A stretch of DNA of 64,000 nt. It comes from Shewanella loihica PV-4 (GTDB taxonomy: Bacteria; Pseudomonadota; Gammaproteobacteria; Enterobacterales; Shewanellaceae). Positions 8,030 through 18,300 of this stretch are shown here, piece by piece (position 1 is the first letter of the stretch; every line of letters starts with the position of its first letter). Both the position numbers and the translations under genes were made by a program. The DNA lies in NCBI RefSeq assembly GCF_000016065.1, contig NC_009092.1, forward strand, positions 3,286,001-3,350,000, read 5' to 3'. The notes below the pieces were generated by a model, which was not told the DNA's origin, searched no databases, and was given only the letters and a program-made list of their open reading frames with translations.

Positions 8030-9358
8030 ATGATGACTCCCCGCGCTTCCGTAACATATCTACTCCCTACCCTAGTGGCCGCTAGCCTGGCGTCGCCGAC
8101 TGCCTACGGCAAGAGTGAGATCCTCGAAGGCCAGTCCGGTACGATTTCTGAAGTGGGGGATGTGGTGCAGATCGCCCTGCCCGCCGCGGGCCTAATCGGC
8201 GCCCTCTGGATAGGCGATACCGAAGGCGCCTGGCAGGTCACCAAGGGCGTTGCGGCAACGGCGGCCATCACACATACCCTGAAGTTTGGCGTCGAGCGCC
8301 TGAGACCCGACGGCACAGAGTCCAACTCCTTCCCCTCTGGGCATACCTCGGCGGCCTTCTCCGGCGCCGCCTTTATTCATCACAGATACGGTAACGCATA
8401 CGGCATCCCGGCCTATGCGGCGGCGGCCTTCGTGGGCGGCAGTCGTATCTGGGCCAACCGCCACTACATGGACGATGTGCTTGCCGGCGGCTCCATCGCC
8501 GTGATGACCAGCCTCTATTTTACCGACCCCTATGCCCAGACAGATCTGGTGATCGCCCCAAGCCTGGGGGAAGATCATATTGGCCTAGCGCTGAGCTACA
8601 CCCCAGGGCTAGCGGGTAACAAGGGCCCTCGGGCCGAGCGCGAAAAAAGCCATGATTGGGGCCAGCAAGACAAACCGCTCAATAACAGCTACACCCTGAT
8701 GATCGGCGGCTTCGATACCGACACCAACTATATTCGCGACAAGCAGGAAACCGGCTTCGACCTTAACGGCTTCAGCAAAGAGAGTGAGCCCAACACCTAC
8801 GCCTCGGCACTGGTCAACTGGGGGACGGGCAAGCAGCAATATCTCTCCTTCAGGTTCACCCCCTTGGAGGCCAGAGACACCAGCATACTCAACCAGGATA
8901 TCGGCTTTAACGGCAAGCGCTACGCCGCCGGTAGCGAGGTTATCGCCGCCTATCGCAGCTGGAACCTCTCCGCCGACTATATGTTTAACCTGATGCCAAA
9001 GAGCGACTGGATAGTGAATGTCGGCGCCGGTATCAGCCTGATCGATCAATGGATCCGCCTCGATGACCTAGAGGGCGGAAACCTTGGGGAGTTTAACGAC
9101 TTCTTCATCGTCCCCGCCGCCGCTGCGGAGCTGGGTTATCGCTTTACCCCGGCAGTAAAAGCCAGCCTGGGCTATCGCATTACCGGTCTCTCCGATTTTG
9201 ACTCCAGCGCCTTCTGGGGCGATGTCACCTACCAGATCAACGAGCGCTGGGCAGCCTCACTCTTCTACGGTCAGCTAGAGCAGACCTCGGACACCGACGA
9301 ATATTATAACGACGCCCGCTTTAACTTCGCAGGCTTTGCCGTCACCTATAGCTTCTAA
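8030..9358 (+). CDS. exported PAP2 phosphatase fused to a predicted outer-membrane beta-barrel
   Basis: 442 residues. A signal peptide (about 1-27) is followed by a PAP2-type acid phosphatase domain (about 35-165) with all three signature motifs: KFGVERLRP, FPSGHTSAAF and SRIWANRHYMDD (catalytic His residues in the last two). PAP2 enzymes remove phosphate from lipid phosphates such as undecaprenyl-PP, phosphatidate or lipid A. The second half (about 170-442) is not PAP2: it consists of alternating amphipathic segments rich in Gly, Tyr and Trp and ends in ...GFAVTYSF, the terminal-Phe signature of outer-membrane barrels. I infer a phosphatase tethered to or inserted in the outer membrane. Substrate unknown. 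Start is one of two adjacent ATGs. Confidence 0.8.
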   Translation: MMTPRASVTYLLPTLVAASLASPTAYGKSEILEGQSGTISEVGDVVQIALPAAGLIGALWIGDTEGAWQVTKGVAATAAITHTLKFGVERLRPDGTESNSFPSGHTSAAFSGAAFIHHRYGNAYGIPAYAAAAFVGGSRIWANRHYMDDVLAGGSIAVMTSLYFTDPYAQTDLVIAPSLGEDHIGLALSYTPGLAGNKGPRAEREKSHDWGQQDKPLNNSYTLMIGGFDTDTNYIRDKQETGFDLNGFSKESEPNTYASALVNWGTGKQQYLSFRFTPLEARDTSILNQDIGFNGKRYAAGSEVIAAYRSWNLSADYMFNLMPKSDWIVNVGAGISLIDQWIRLDDLEGGNLGEFNDFFIVPAAAAELGYRFTPAVKASLGYRITGLSDFDSSAFWGDVTYQINERWAASLFYGQLEQTSDTDEYYNDARFNFAGFAVTYSF

Positions 9359-9489
9359 GCCAGCTCCAGGCATAAATACATATAACCTATCGATTGGCTC
9401 CATTGGAGCCGGTCGAATTTCACCCTCACCTTAGCATTTTCCTATAATTGATTTTGCAATCCTCGATGACTAGGCGAATGTAGGGCTTA

Positions 9490-9498
9490 TGCTATAAT
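9490..9498 (+). promoter_or_regulatory. candidate extended -10 promoter of the ferredoxin gene
   Basis: TGC TATAAT (9490-9498) is a consensus extended -10 element about 90 bp before the ferredoxin start, with a poor -35. The discriminator GCCCGCCCA directly after it nearly repeats that of the trhP promoter. Confidence 0.55.
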
Positions 9499-9590
9499 GC
9501 CCGCCCACCACTGGCTCACATGGCAAGTTAGCCTAATGGGGATCACGTCACCAGGGCACTTACAAGTTTTATAGAAGGCAAGACAACTAG

Positions 9591-9848
<258 letters not shown>

Positions 9849-9889
9849 GTGACCAACAAGAGTTAACAGTCTCCAAATAAATAAACAAA

Positions 9890-9911
9890 AAGCGAAGCCT
9901 TAGCTTCGCTT
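9890..9911 (-). terminator. terminator of ubiT, possibly bidirectional
   Basis: Perfect 9-bp stem (AAGCGAAGC / GCTTCGCTT, 4-nt loop). The T-rich tract follows it on the minus strand, so it best serves ubiT, which ends at 9949; the convergent ferredoxin gene may use it weakly. Confidence 0.8.
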
Positions 9912-9948
9912 GTTGATGCCTCATCATGAGTTAGTTCAATGGACTATT

Positions 9949-10461
9949 TTAGGCCCAAGGCATGTTCGCTTGGCGCTGCAGTTGGGTCAGCATGGCGGCG
10001 GCCTGAGTGATGCTCTGGCGCATAAATACCGGCATGGTGTCAAACTCTATGCTGAGCAGCAGATTTTTTACCTCTAGCCCCAACTCTGTATCTCCCTCAA
10101 TCGCCAGACGACGCTGGAAAAACAGGGTATCTGGGTCTTCCTTACCGGCGGCGATCAGAAGCAGCGCCTGACTACAGCCGCTAAAGCTCACCTCGGCCTC
10201 GCCGCCTTCACGGACGATGAGGCGCTCATCGAAGCTAACCTCGAAGCTTAACTCGAGATCGGTCACGCTAATCTTCACCCAGCGAGCCTGCAAAAAATCC
10301 AGCTCGCCATCTTTGATCTGCGCCGCCATCAGCAGATTTAAAATACGCTCGATAAGCTGAGCCTTAATTGAAAAAGGCACTAAGTTTAATGGTTTAGCTA
10401 TGACTTTAGGCCCATATTGCAATAGATGTTTGGCCATGTTTGCCAACACACTTCGCTGCAT
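9949..10461 (-). CDS. ubiT: anaerobic ubiquinone biosynthesis accessory factor UbiT (SCP2 domain)
   Basis: 170 residues using the ATG at 10461, which has AGGAG ten bases upstream; a longer version from 10512 is possible but unsupported, and a shorter one starting MAKHLL would align directly with E. coli UbiT. The core is an SCP2 sterol-carrier lipid-binding fold, with the conserved DPDTLFFQRRLAIEGDTELG stretch. UbiT binds ubiquinone intermediates and is required for oxygen-independent ubiquinone synthesis with UbiU and UbiV. The gene is divergent from ubiU-ubiV, the same arrangement as E. coli yhbT versus yhbUV. Confidence 0.93.
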   Translation of the reverse strand: MQRSVLANMAKHLLQYGPKVIAKPLNLVPFSIKAQLIERILNLLMAAQIKDGELDFLQARWVKISVTDLELSFEVSFDERLIVREGGEAEVSFSGCSQALLLIAAGKEDPDTLFFQRRLAIEGDTELGLEVKNLLLSIEFDTMPVFMRQSITQAAAMLTQLQRQANMPWA

Positions 10462-10498
10462 GACTGACGTTCTCCTACCAAATTGGAGGACCGAAATC

Positions 10499-10512
10499 GT
10501 GACTTCGATCAA
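10499..10512. promoter_or_regulatory. possible FNR/EtrA site between ubiT and ubiU
   Basis: GTGACTTCGATCAA matches the FNR consensus TTGAT-N4-ATCAA at 8 of 10 positions, with one perfect half-site. It lies in the ubiT/ubiU divergent region, where oxygen-responsive control is expected because E. coli ubiUV are Fnr-dependent. One weak site only, so tentative. Confidence 0.35.
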
Positions 10513-10657
10513 TGTTTAGTGAGGTTCCCGACAACCGCTGTCGAGAGTGATAAGGAAATCAATTTTAACCAGATTTTATGATCACAAACCTGTTTTACAT
10601 CAAGAATTGTTCAGCCATTCCCTTTTACACTTCACACTTTTTAAGGGAGAACAGCAC

Positions 10658-11659
10658 ATGGAACTTCTTTGTCCGGCGGGTAACCTCGCCTCCCTCAAGG
10701 TCGCCTTAAACGCCGGTGCCGACGCCGTCTACCTTGGGTTGAAAAACGATACCAACGCCCGCTCCTTCGCCGGGCTGAACTTTACGCCGGAAAAATTAGC
10801 CCAGGCGGCCAAGCTCACCCAGCAGGCGGGTAAGAAGATTTTTCTGACCATCAATACCTTCCCCAAACCGGGGGAAGAACAACGCTGGTACCAGGCGATC
10901 GACCTGGCCGCCGACACAGGGGTCGATGCGCTGATCATGGCCGACCTCTCTCTGCTGGACTATGCCCACAGCCGTTACCCTCACCTGCCGCTGCACCTGT
11001 CGGTGCAGGCCAGCGCCACTAACCTGGGGGCACTCAGCCTCTACAAGCAGGAGTTCAACATCGACCGTGTGGTTCTGCCGCGGGTGCTGTCGATGAAACA
11101 GGTCAGAGACCTCTCCAAGGTGACCCCCGTGGATCTCGAGGTGTTCGCCTTCGGTAGCCTCTGCATCATGGCCGAGGGGCGCTGCCACCTCTCCTCCTAT
11201 GTGACGGGCCAGTCCCCCAATACAGGCGGCTCCTGCTCGCCGGCCAAGCATGTACGCTGGCAAGATGTGGGCGACAGCCAGCAGACCCGGCTCAACGACG
11301 TGTTGATCGATCAGTCGGGCAAGGATGAGCAGATGGGTTATCCCGTAGTCTGTAAGGGGCGCTACACCACCAGCGACAGCCAGGAGGCCTCGCACCTGCT
11401 GGAATCCCCTACCAGTCTCAACACCCTTAGCCTGCTGCCGGAGCTCGCCAAGGCTCGCGTGGTCTCCCTCAAGATTGAGGGGCGTCAACGCAGCCCGGCC
11501 TATGTGGAGCAGGTGACCCGGGTCTGGCGTCAGGCGATCGACACCTACCTGAACGACCCAGCGGCCTACACCACCCAGGCCCAGTGGGATCAGGCCCTGG
11601 CCAAGGTCTCAGAGGGACAAGTCACCACACTGGGCGCCTATGAGCGCACCTGGCAATAA
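10658..11659 (+). CDS. ubiU: O2-independent ubiquinone hydroxylation protein UbiU (U32 family)
   Basis: 333 residues from the ATG at 10658, preceded by AAGGGAGA; the upstream in-frame start at 10547 adds 37 unrelated residues and is rejected. The protein begins MELLCPAGN as in E. coli UbiU. Its four cysteines C169, C176, C193 and C232 fall at the same positions as the [4Fe-4S] ligands of the E. coli protein. UbiU with UbiV supplies the hydroxylation steps of ubiquinone synthesis without oxygen. ubiV follows after 32 bp, and the two proteins act as a heterodimer. Confidence 0.96.
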   Translation: MELLCPAGNLASLKVALNAGADAVYLGLKNDTNARSFAGLNFTPEKLAQAAKLTQQAGKKIFLTINTFPKPGEEQRWYQAIDLAADTGVDALIMADLSLLDYAHSRYPHLPLHLSVQASATNLGALSLYKQEFNIDRVVLPRVLSMKQVRDLSKVTPVDLEVFAFGSLCIMAEGRCHLSSYVTGQSPNTGGSCSPAKHVRWQDVGDSQQTRLNDVLIDQSGKDEQMGYPVVCKGRYTTSDSQEASHLLESPTSLNTLSLLPELAKARVVSLKIEGRQRSPAYVEQVTRVWRQAIDTYLNDPAAYTTQAQWDQALAKVSEGQVTTLGAYERTWQ

Positions 11660-11691
11660 CAGCAAAGCAATAAGGACAAAAGGATAACAAG

Positions 11692-12537
11692 ATGAAAACC
11701 TCATTAGGACCGATTCAATATTGCTGGCCCAAAGAGAAGGTGGTCGAATTTTATGAGGCCGTGGCTCAGAGCAGCGTGCCCCTGGTCTATCTGGGCGAGA
11801 CCGTCTGTAGCCGCCGCCGCGAGCTTAAGTTCAGCGACTATCTCGCTTTAGCCCAGATGCTGAAGGCCGCAGGCAAGGAGGTGGTGCTCTCCACCCTGAC
11901 GCTTATCGAGGCGCAGTCGGAATTCCTTGAACTCAAGAAGCAGGTAGAAAATGGCGAGTTCACCATAGAGGCTAACGATGTCGGCGCCATCTATCTGGCC
12001 AAGGAGCATGGGATCCCCTTCGTCTGTGGGCCCAGCATCAACAGCTATAACGCCGCGACCCTGAAGAAGTTTGCCAGTTGGGGCATGCAACGTTTCGTGA
12101 TGCCGCTGGAGCTGTCCAAGGCCTGGCTCACCCAGGTGCTTGATGATCTCGCCCCGCGCCAGGTCGAGGTAGAAGTGTTCGGTCATGGCTTCATGCCGCT
12201 GGCCCATTCGGCCCGCTGCTTCACCGCCCGCCACAAGGGGCTCACCAAGGATAAGTGTCAGACCATCTGTATCGAAAATCCCGAGGGCTTACTGGTGCAG
12301 ACTCAGGAAGACCAGCCGCTGCTGCGCCTCAACGGCATACAGACACAGTCGGCCAATTATATGGATCTCTGTGACCAGCAGACTCAGATGCAGGCCTTGG
12401 GGGTCGACTATTTCCGTATCTCGCCCTCGTCCCTGGCATCCATCGCCTTGGCCGATAAGTTGCCGGCCAAATCGGCCAGCCACGACAGACAGTGCAACGG
12501 CTACTGGCATCAGCTGCCGGGTCTGGCCCTAAGCTAG
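11692..12537 (+). CDS. ubiV: O2-independent ubiquinone hydroxylation protein UbiV (U32 family)
   Basis: 281 residues. Cysteines C39, C176, C189 and C193 reproduce the C...C-x12-C-x3-C cluster-binding arrangement of E. coli UbiV. It is shorter than UbiU and TrhP and lacks the C-terminal domain, as expected for UbiV. Forms a complex with UbiU; the two genes are adjacent and cotranscribed. Together with ubiT this gives a full anaerobic ubiquinone set, fitting a bacterium that also respires TMAO. Confidence 0.95.
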   Translation: MKTSLGPIQYCWPKEKVVEFYEAVAQSSVPLVYLGETVCSRRRELKFSDYLALAQMLKAAGKEVVLSTLTLIEAQSEFLELKKQVENGEFTIEANDVGAIYLAKEHGIPFVCGPSINSYNAATLKKFASWGMQRFVMPLELSKAWLTQVLDDLAPRQVEVEVFGHGFMPLAHSARCFTARHKGLTKDKCQTICIENPEGLLVQTQEDQPLLRLNGIQTQSANYMDLCDQQTQMQALGVDYFRISPSSLASIALADKLPAKSASHDRQCNGYWHQLPGLALS

Positions 12538-12622
12538 GCGAGCGGCAGCTAGATGAAAAAAGCAGGACTCATTAGGGAATTTAAAAAAGCAGATAAAACG
12601 TCGGTTTAGATAACAAGGAAGG

Positions 12623-13348
12623 TTAATCGTGTCGACGCGTCTCTCGCTGGGTCCACACCAGCGAGAGTAGCCAACCCATGAAGCTGAACAGCGCGGCCCA
12701 CTCCATGATCACAGGGCAGCGAAACTCGGGTCTTGGCTCCACCATCACGAGATCATGATAAAACCAGGTTCCGCTCGCCACCACGCCATCGTCGGTATGG
12801 GCCATCAGGATAAACGCCAGCAGCAAGCCCAGCGTCAGACCAGAGATCAACAGGCTACCGCGCAGGGCAAAGCGCTTGGGCCTGTCTCTGCGACTCAACA
12901 GGTAGACAAGATACGCCGCCACGCTCATCGCCGCGAAATAGAAGAAATATTCTATGCCTAAGATATGCAGGTGATAGACGTTAACCGGAAACAGGCCGAC
13001 ACAGGCCAGCGCCAGAAGCGATGCCACCAACACAGAGAAGCTGGTCAACACCCAGGGGCCGTCGCTATTTTGCAGGGCAAACAGGGCAAATAACACCAGG
13101 CTCAAACTGCCGAAGAAGAGTCCGCCGTTAAACACCACCGCCAGCTCTGAGTGGCCATACTGACCCAGCTCACTCAGGGAGAAGTTGTAGAAGCTAAAGC
13201 CTTGGCCGCTGTAATCGCTGAACCCTAAGCTGGCCGCCACCAAGCCGATAAGATGTCCTACGAGTCCAAGCAAGCCAAACCTAAATGCTAATTTAGACAG
13301 TTTCTGCTCTTTTGAAGTCATAGGCCCTTTATCGTTTAACACACTCAT
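12623..13348 (-). CDS. DUF998-like integral membrane protein
   Basis: 241 residues with six to seven predicted membrane helices and few charged residues except at the ends. The phrase FSFYNFSLSELGQYGHSELA after the first helix resembles the conserved N-x-x-SxLG region of DUF998 proteins, a family of unknown function. An alternative start at 13321 (MTSKEQKL) has a closer purine-rich ribosome site (AAAGGG), so the first nine residues are doubtful. Single gene, convergent with ubiUV. No function can be assigned. Confidence 0.6.
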   Translation of the reverse strand: MSVLNDKGPMTSKEQKLSKLAFRFGLLGLVGHLIGLVAASLGFSDYSGQGFSFYNFSLSELGQYGHSELAVVFNGGLFFGSLSLVLFALFALQNSDGPWVLTSFSVLVASLLALACVGLFPVNVYHLHILGIEYFFYFAAMSVAAYLVYLLSRRDRPKRFALRGSLLISGLTLGLLLAFILMAHTDDGVVASGTWFYHDLVMVEPRPEFRCPVIMEWAALFSFMGWLLSLVWTQRETRRHD

Positions 13349-13790
13349 TGGTTAACCATATATGGAATCAGAATTTTTTGCAGAGGTCTAGCGCATATTT
13401 CTGACACGGACTGAATAAAAACTCAACAAAAATCATACATGAGAATCATAGCTCACCTCCACTAAAGGGGTATCTCTCAGACTAAACGATGCGCCGCCAC
13501 GCAACACCCAAGCAACAAATGCACAACCTTGTTTTCAAAGGAGTTTAACCAATAATTACCTAGCCTAGACCTTAGCAATTTAGGTACAATATAAATAGTC
13601 ATAAAGTGCTAATAACTATGCTGCGGCGGTGAAACGGTTCACCAAGCATTATAATCGTTTTACATCACTGGACTTAGGGGGTAACCTTCCCCGCTTATCT
13701 CATGAATGGATATTCAGAGTGTATTGATTAACGGATCTTTGAGTAGATGGCTGCCCATGCTTGGGAAGCAAAGAATAAAGGCTAAATAAA
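13349..13790. other. intergenic region between divergent membrane-protein genes
   Basis: 442 bp without a gene. It contains a perfect palindromic element at 13628-13643 (GGTGAA-ACGG-TTCACC), about 150 bp upstream of the YjiH-like start, which could be an operator or small hairpin. I saw no tandem repeats or recognisable riboswitch. Confidence 0.5.
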
Positions 13791-15146
13791 GTGGCTGAAA
13801 AACAAACCCATAACATTAAAACCGTGCTGACGTTTCTAGTCCCTTCCATTATCGGACTGTTACTCTTCATGACCCCCATTAGCTATCAAGATGCCATCAC
13901 GATCCCCATCGCCATCGTATCTAAGGGGCTGCAAAATCTATTGGGCGATAGCATTGTCGCCATCGTCACCGCCATTGTGGTGCTCACCGCTATCGCGACT
14001 CTCATCTGCAAAGCGGCAAAACCCACAATACTCAATCGCTATCCCTTCTTTCGTGCCCTGCTCGACGTCAGCCCCATGTGGGCCCTGGTGCGTGTGCTGG
14101 GTGCCATCTTCATCGTGCTGACCTTTACCGGCACTGGGCCCGAGGCGATTCACTCGGGCAATACGGGCGCACTGGTGCTCAACGACCTGCTCCCCGTGCT
14201 ATTTTGCGTGTTTATCTTTGCCGGCATGTTGCTGCCACTGCTGCTTAACTTCGGCCTGCTGGAGCTGTTCGGCACCCTGCTGACCAAGGTGATGCGCCCT
14301 GTGTTCAACCTGCCGGGACGCAGCGCCATCGACTGTATGGCCTCCTGGCTGGGCGATGGCAGCGTCGGTATTCTGAAGACCAGTAAGCAATATGAATCCC
14401 GTTTCTACACCCAGAGAGAAGCGGCGGTGATCGGCACCACCTTCTCGGCAGTCTCTATCACCTTCTCGCTGGTGGTGATCTCTCAGGTTAAGCTCGAGCA
14501 CCTGTTCGTGCCCTTCTATCTGACCGTCTGTTTGGCCGGTGTGGTCGCGGCCATCGTTGTGCCTAAGCTGCCCCCGCTCTCTTGGAAGAAAGATCACTAC
14601 ATAGATGAGACCCCACGTCATCCCGACGATGAGGTGATCCCTCATGGTAAGGGCGTCTTCGCCTGGGGCTTGGAGCAGGCACTGACCAAGGCGGCCAAGG
14701 CCGAAAGCGTGGGTCATACCCTGAAAGATGGTCTGAAGAACGTGATCGACATGATCTTCGGCGTGATCCCTGTGGTGATGGCCATAGGTACGGTCGCCCT
14801 GATGATCGCCGAATACACGCCTATTTTTAACTATCTGGGCATGCCATTCATTCCACTGCTTGAGCTGCTACAGGTGCCGGAAGCCGCCGAAGCTTCTAAG
14901 ACCATAGTAGTGGGCTTTGCCGACATGTTCATCCCGTCGATCCTGGCCAGCTCCATCGAGTCGGACATGACCCGCTTCATCATCGCCGCCATGTCGGTGA
15001 CCCAGCTGATCTACATGAGTGAAGTAGGCGCCCTGCTGATTGGCAGCAAGATCCCGGTCAATATCCTAGAGCTGTTTGTCATCTTTATCCTAAGAACCCT
15101 GGTCACCCTGCCGGTGATCGCAGGTGTCGCCCACCTTATCTTCTAA
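13791..15146 (+). CDS. YjiH family membrane protein (nucleoside-recognition Gate domains)
   Basis: 451 residues from a GTG start. About ten hydrophobic segments, with two Gate-like (nucleoside recognition) repeats; the conserved part includes WLGDGSVGILKTSKQY and the closing MSEVGALLIGSKIPVN. YjiH-type proteins are presumed transporters of unknown substrate, so the nucleoside label is only a family name. Transcribed alone and ended by a clear hairpin. Confidence 0.8.
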   Translation: MAEKQTHNIKTVLTFLVPSIIGLLLFMTPISYQDAITIPIAIVSKGLQNLLGDSIVAIVTAIVVLTAIATLICKAAKPTILNRYPFFRALLDVSPMWALVRVLGAIFIVLTFTGTGPEAIHSGNTGALVLNDLLPVLFCVFIFAGMLLPLLLNFGLLELFGTLLTKVMRPVFNLPGRSAIDCMASWLGDGSVGILKTSKQYESRFYTQREAAVIGTTFSAVSITFSLVVISQVKLEHLFVPFYLTVCLAGVVAAIVVPKLPPLSWKKDHYIDETPRHPDDEVIPHGKGVFAWGLEQALTKAAKAESVGHTLKDGLKNVIDMIFGVIPVVMAIGTVALMIAEYTPIFNYLGMPFIPLLELLQVPEAAEASKTIVVGFADMFIPSILASSIESDMTRFIIAAMSVTQLIYMSEVGALLIGSKIPVNILELFVIFILRTLVTLPVIAGVAHLIF

Positions 15147-15165
15147 GGCTGAAGCGTTAGCTTAA

Positions 15166-15189
15166 AAAGGGCAGCTCAGGCTGCCCTTT
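15166..15189 (+). terminator. terminator after the YjiH-like gene
   Basis: Perfect 9-bp stem AAAGGGCAG / CTGCCCTTT with a 6-nt loop, 20 bp after the stop codon; only a short T run follows the stem. Confidence 0.75.
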
Positions 15190-15397
15190 CTTATGGCCGC
15201 AATGGCACATTATCTTATTCATTCAACTCGCAATTTCCCCAAAGACTTCTAAACTTAAACACTCAAGCAGCGCTCATTGTGCCGGGATTTACGCGGCTGT
15301 TTTTCGCCCCCCATCCCCAAAAAACTGAGCGCCAAACCGCCCCCTAGATCACAAGGGCCAAGTTATGACTTGCAAACACACGAGTTGGCGCGCCTAG

Positions 15398-18300
15398 ATG
15401 AGAGCACTCATTCTCTCACTCCTGCTATTGCTACTGGTGAGCCAGCCCAGCCTAGCCTTCAGCTATCAGCCGCAGTTTGATTCCTTCGGCGCCAAGGAGG
15501 GGCTGTCGATGAACACGGTCACAGATATCGTCAACGACAAGGAGGGACATCTGTGGATCGCCACCCAGGCCGGGCTCAACCGCTACGATGGTAAGCGTTT
15601 CAAGATCTTCGACACCCAGGGGGATAATCGCGGCCCCTCGGCCAAATATATCAAGAAGCTGCATTTCAGCCGCAGTACCCTCTGGCTAATCACCCGCAAC
15701 GAAGGGATCAACCGCTATCATGCCGACAGCAGCATCTTCGAGCCCTTCAACGCCAGTAACAGCCCGCTGCCCGACGATATCGTCGATCTCGATGAAGATG
15801 CCCAGGGTAACCTATGGATCGCCACCGCCGACAATCGCCTGCTCTACTTCTCCCCCGCCAGCAACAAGCTGCTGGCGACCCTGGACAGCAGCACGACCCA
15901 GGGACTGCCCAGCGGGCGCATCAACACCCTGTATCGCGACCGGCAGGATAGGCTCTGGATAGGCACGCTCAACGGTCTCGCCAGCCTCAAGCAGACAGAA
16001 GATGAGATTAGCGTCACCCAATACGCGCCAGAGGTGCTGCGCGGCGTCTCCGCCATCGAGGCGGGTAAGAGCAACACCCTCTGGGTCGGCACCCAGACCC
16101 GCGGCCTGTTCCTGCTGGATATCACCAATGATCAGGCCATGGCGATCGCCGCCGTGCCCGCCAGCCCCGCCTTCTCCATCTCAGCCCTCAGGCGGGATAA
16201 GTTCGGCAGCCTCTGGATAGGCTTTCGCGCCCAGGGACTGGCCAGATATGAGCCTAGCCGCAACGAGATCCACAGGCTCAACGCCTCCGCCGAGAACCGC
16301 TACAGCATCAACAGCCCAGTCATCACCTCCTTGTGGATAGACAACGAGCAGCAGCTGTGGATCGGCAGCAAGGGCGGCGGCCTGAGTAAGACCTTTCTCG
16401 ACGCCCAATATTTCGGTCATATCCATGGTTTTAGCTTCAACGACAATAACCTGCTCAACGTGGACATTCGCAGCCTGCTGGAGGACAGCCAGGGCACCCT
16501 CTGGGTCGGCACCGCCAGCGGCGTCTACCGGGGGCTGAAAAATCCCAGGGGCGAGCTGACGGGCTTCATCCCCTTCCATGTGCAAAACCCCGCCCTGAGT
16601 CAGGCCTTCATCAGCTTCATCAAGGAGGATGAGCTAGGTCAGCTGTGGATCGGCACCCGGGGCGATGGCCTCTTCATCTATACCGCCGACAAGCAGAGCT
16701 ATATTCACTATCTGGCCGATGCCAAGAGCCCCAACAGCCTCCCCAGCAATCAGCTCTATTCGCTCTATTTCGACAGGCAGGGGACCCCCTGGATCACCAG
16801 CAGCGATGGTGGCATCGCCAGATATGCCGGCATAGCCACAGGCTTTATCGCCGTGCCTCTGCCCATCAAGACGGTCACCGACATGCTGCAGGACGGCGAC
16901 GGCAACTACTGGCTCACCTCCTCCAGCGACGGCCTGCTGAGGCTCGCGGCCAATGGCGAGATCACTCACTTCGCCAGCCACACGCCCCATGCCTTGCCCA
17001 AGCAACACCTCTTCTCCATAGTGGCGGGAGACAAACACAGCCTGTGGATCGCCAGCAACGAGGGGCTACTGCACTTCAATACCCAAGACTTCAGCAGCCG
17101 ACTGCTTACCACGGCAGATGGCCTGATCGACGACACCATCTATTTGCTGTTTGCCGACCAGCGCCGTCACCTCTGGCTCGGCACCACCAAGGGGCTAACC
17201 CAACTCGACCCGGACAGCCTGAAGACCACCAACTACACAGATATCGACGGCATACAAGATAACGAGTTCAACTTCGGCGCCGCGGCGCTTGGGCGTAACA
17301 ACACCCTCTATCTTGGCGGCGTCAACGGCTTTAACCATTTCAATCCGGCCCAGCTGCCCCGCCGTCAGCCGCCGACCCTACCGGTGATCACAGATCTCTT
17401 TGTGCTGGGTCAGGCCCAAGGGCTACCCGACATGGACCAGGGCACGCCAAGACTGCCCCCTTCGCTGGCGCTGCCCCATACCGCCGATATCTTCTCGCTG
17501 CACTACCACAGCCCGGATCTGCACAACGCCACCCGGCTCAGCTATCAGTACCGCCTGCTCGGGCTCAACGACACCTGGATAGCGGGCTCGCCGGAGCAGG
17601 TCGCCTACTTTACCGGCCTCAACCCGGGCAACTATCTGTTTGAGATCCGCGCCAAGGATATCAACCAGCAATACAGCCCCATCAGGCGCCTCAAGATCAT
17701 GCTCGAACCTGCCCCATGGCAGTCCCCCTTCGCCTACACCTTGTACTTCACCCTGACCCTGATGCTGGTAAGCCTGATCTTCTATCGCAAGTGGTCCCAG
17801 TATCAGCAACAGGCCGCCCTGCTGCACGAGGTGGCCGAGAGCGAGCAGCGCCTGCAGCTGGCCCTGTGGGGCAGCGGCGATGAGTTTTGGGACTGGAATA
17901 TCGTTCATGGCAATGCAACCCGTACCAACACCTTCCTCAAGTATCCCGAGCAGGAACAGGAGCTGAAGAAGACCATAGCCACCTGTGTCCACCCGGACGA
18001 CATCCCCAAGGTGTCACGGGTCGCCAAGGAGTGCATCAACGACCAGATAGATAAGTTCTCCCTCACCTATCGCGGCCTGGCGCCCGACGGCGAGTGGCTC
18101 TGGGTGCTCAATCGTGGTCAGGTGGTAGAGCGTGACGAGGCGGGCAAGGCGGTACGCATCGCGGGGACCATCAAGAACATTCAGCAGCAGAAAGAGACGG
18201 AGCACGCCCTGCGCGAGCTCAATCAGCGTCTGGAGCAGCGCGTCAACGAGCGCACCCTTGAGCTGCAACAGCGCAACGACGAGCTGAAACACACCCTGGA

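Noticed and set aside
10551..10567. FNR site in GTGATAAGGAAATCAAT near ubiU
   Set aside because: The half-sites are separated by six rather than four bases, so it does not fit FNR spacing; it also fails as a CRP site.
10547..10657. N-terminal extension of UbiU
   Set aside because: The extra 37 residues are unlike UbiU, while the ATG at 10658 has a good ribosome site and aligns with known UbiU starts and cysteine numbering.
15277..15480. 67-codon open frame before the propeller kinase
   Set aside because: It overlaps the kinase signal peptide in another frame and has no coding features.
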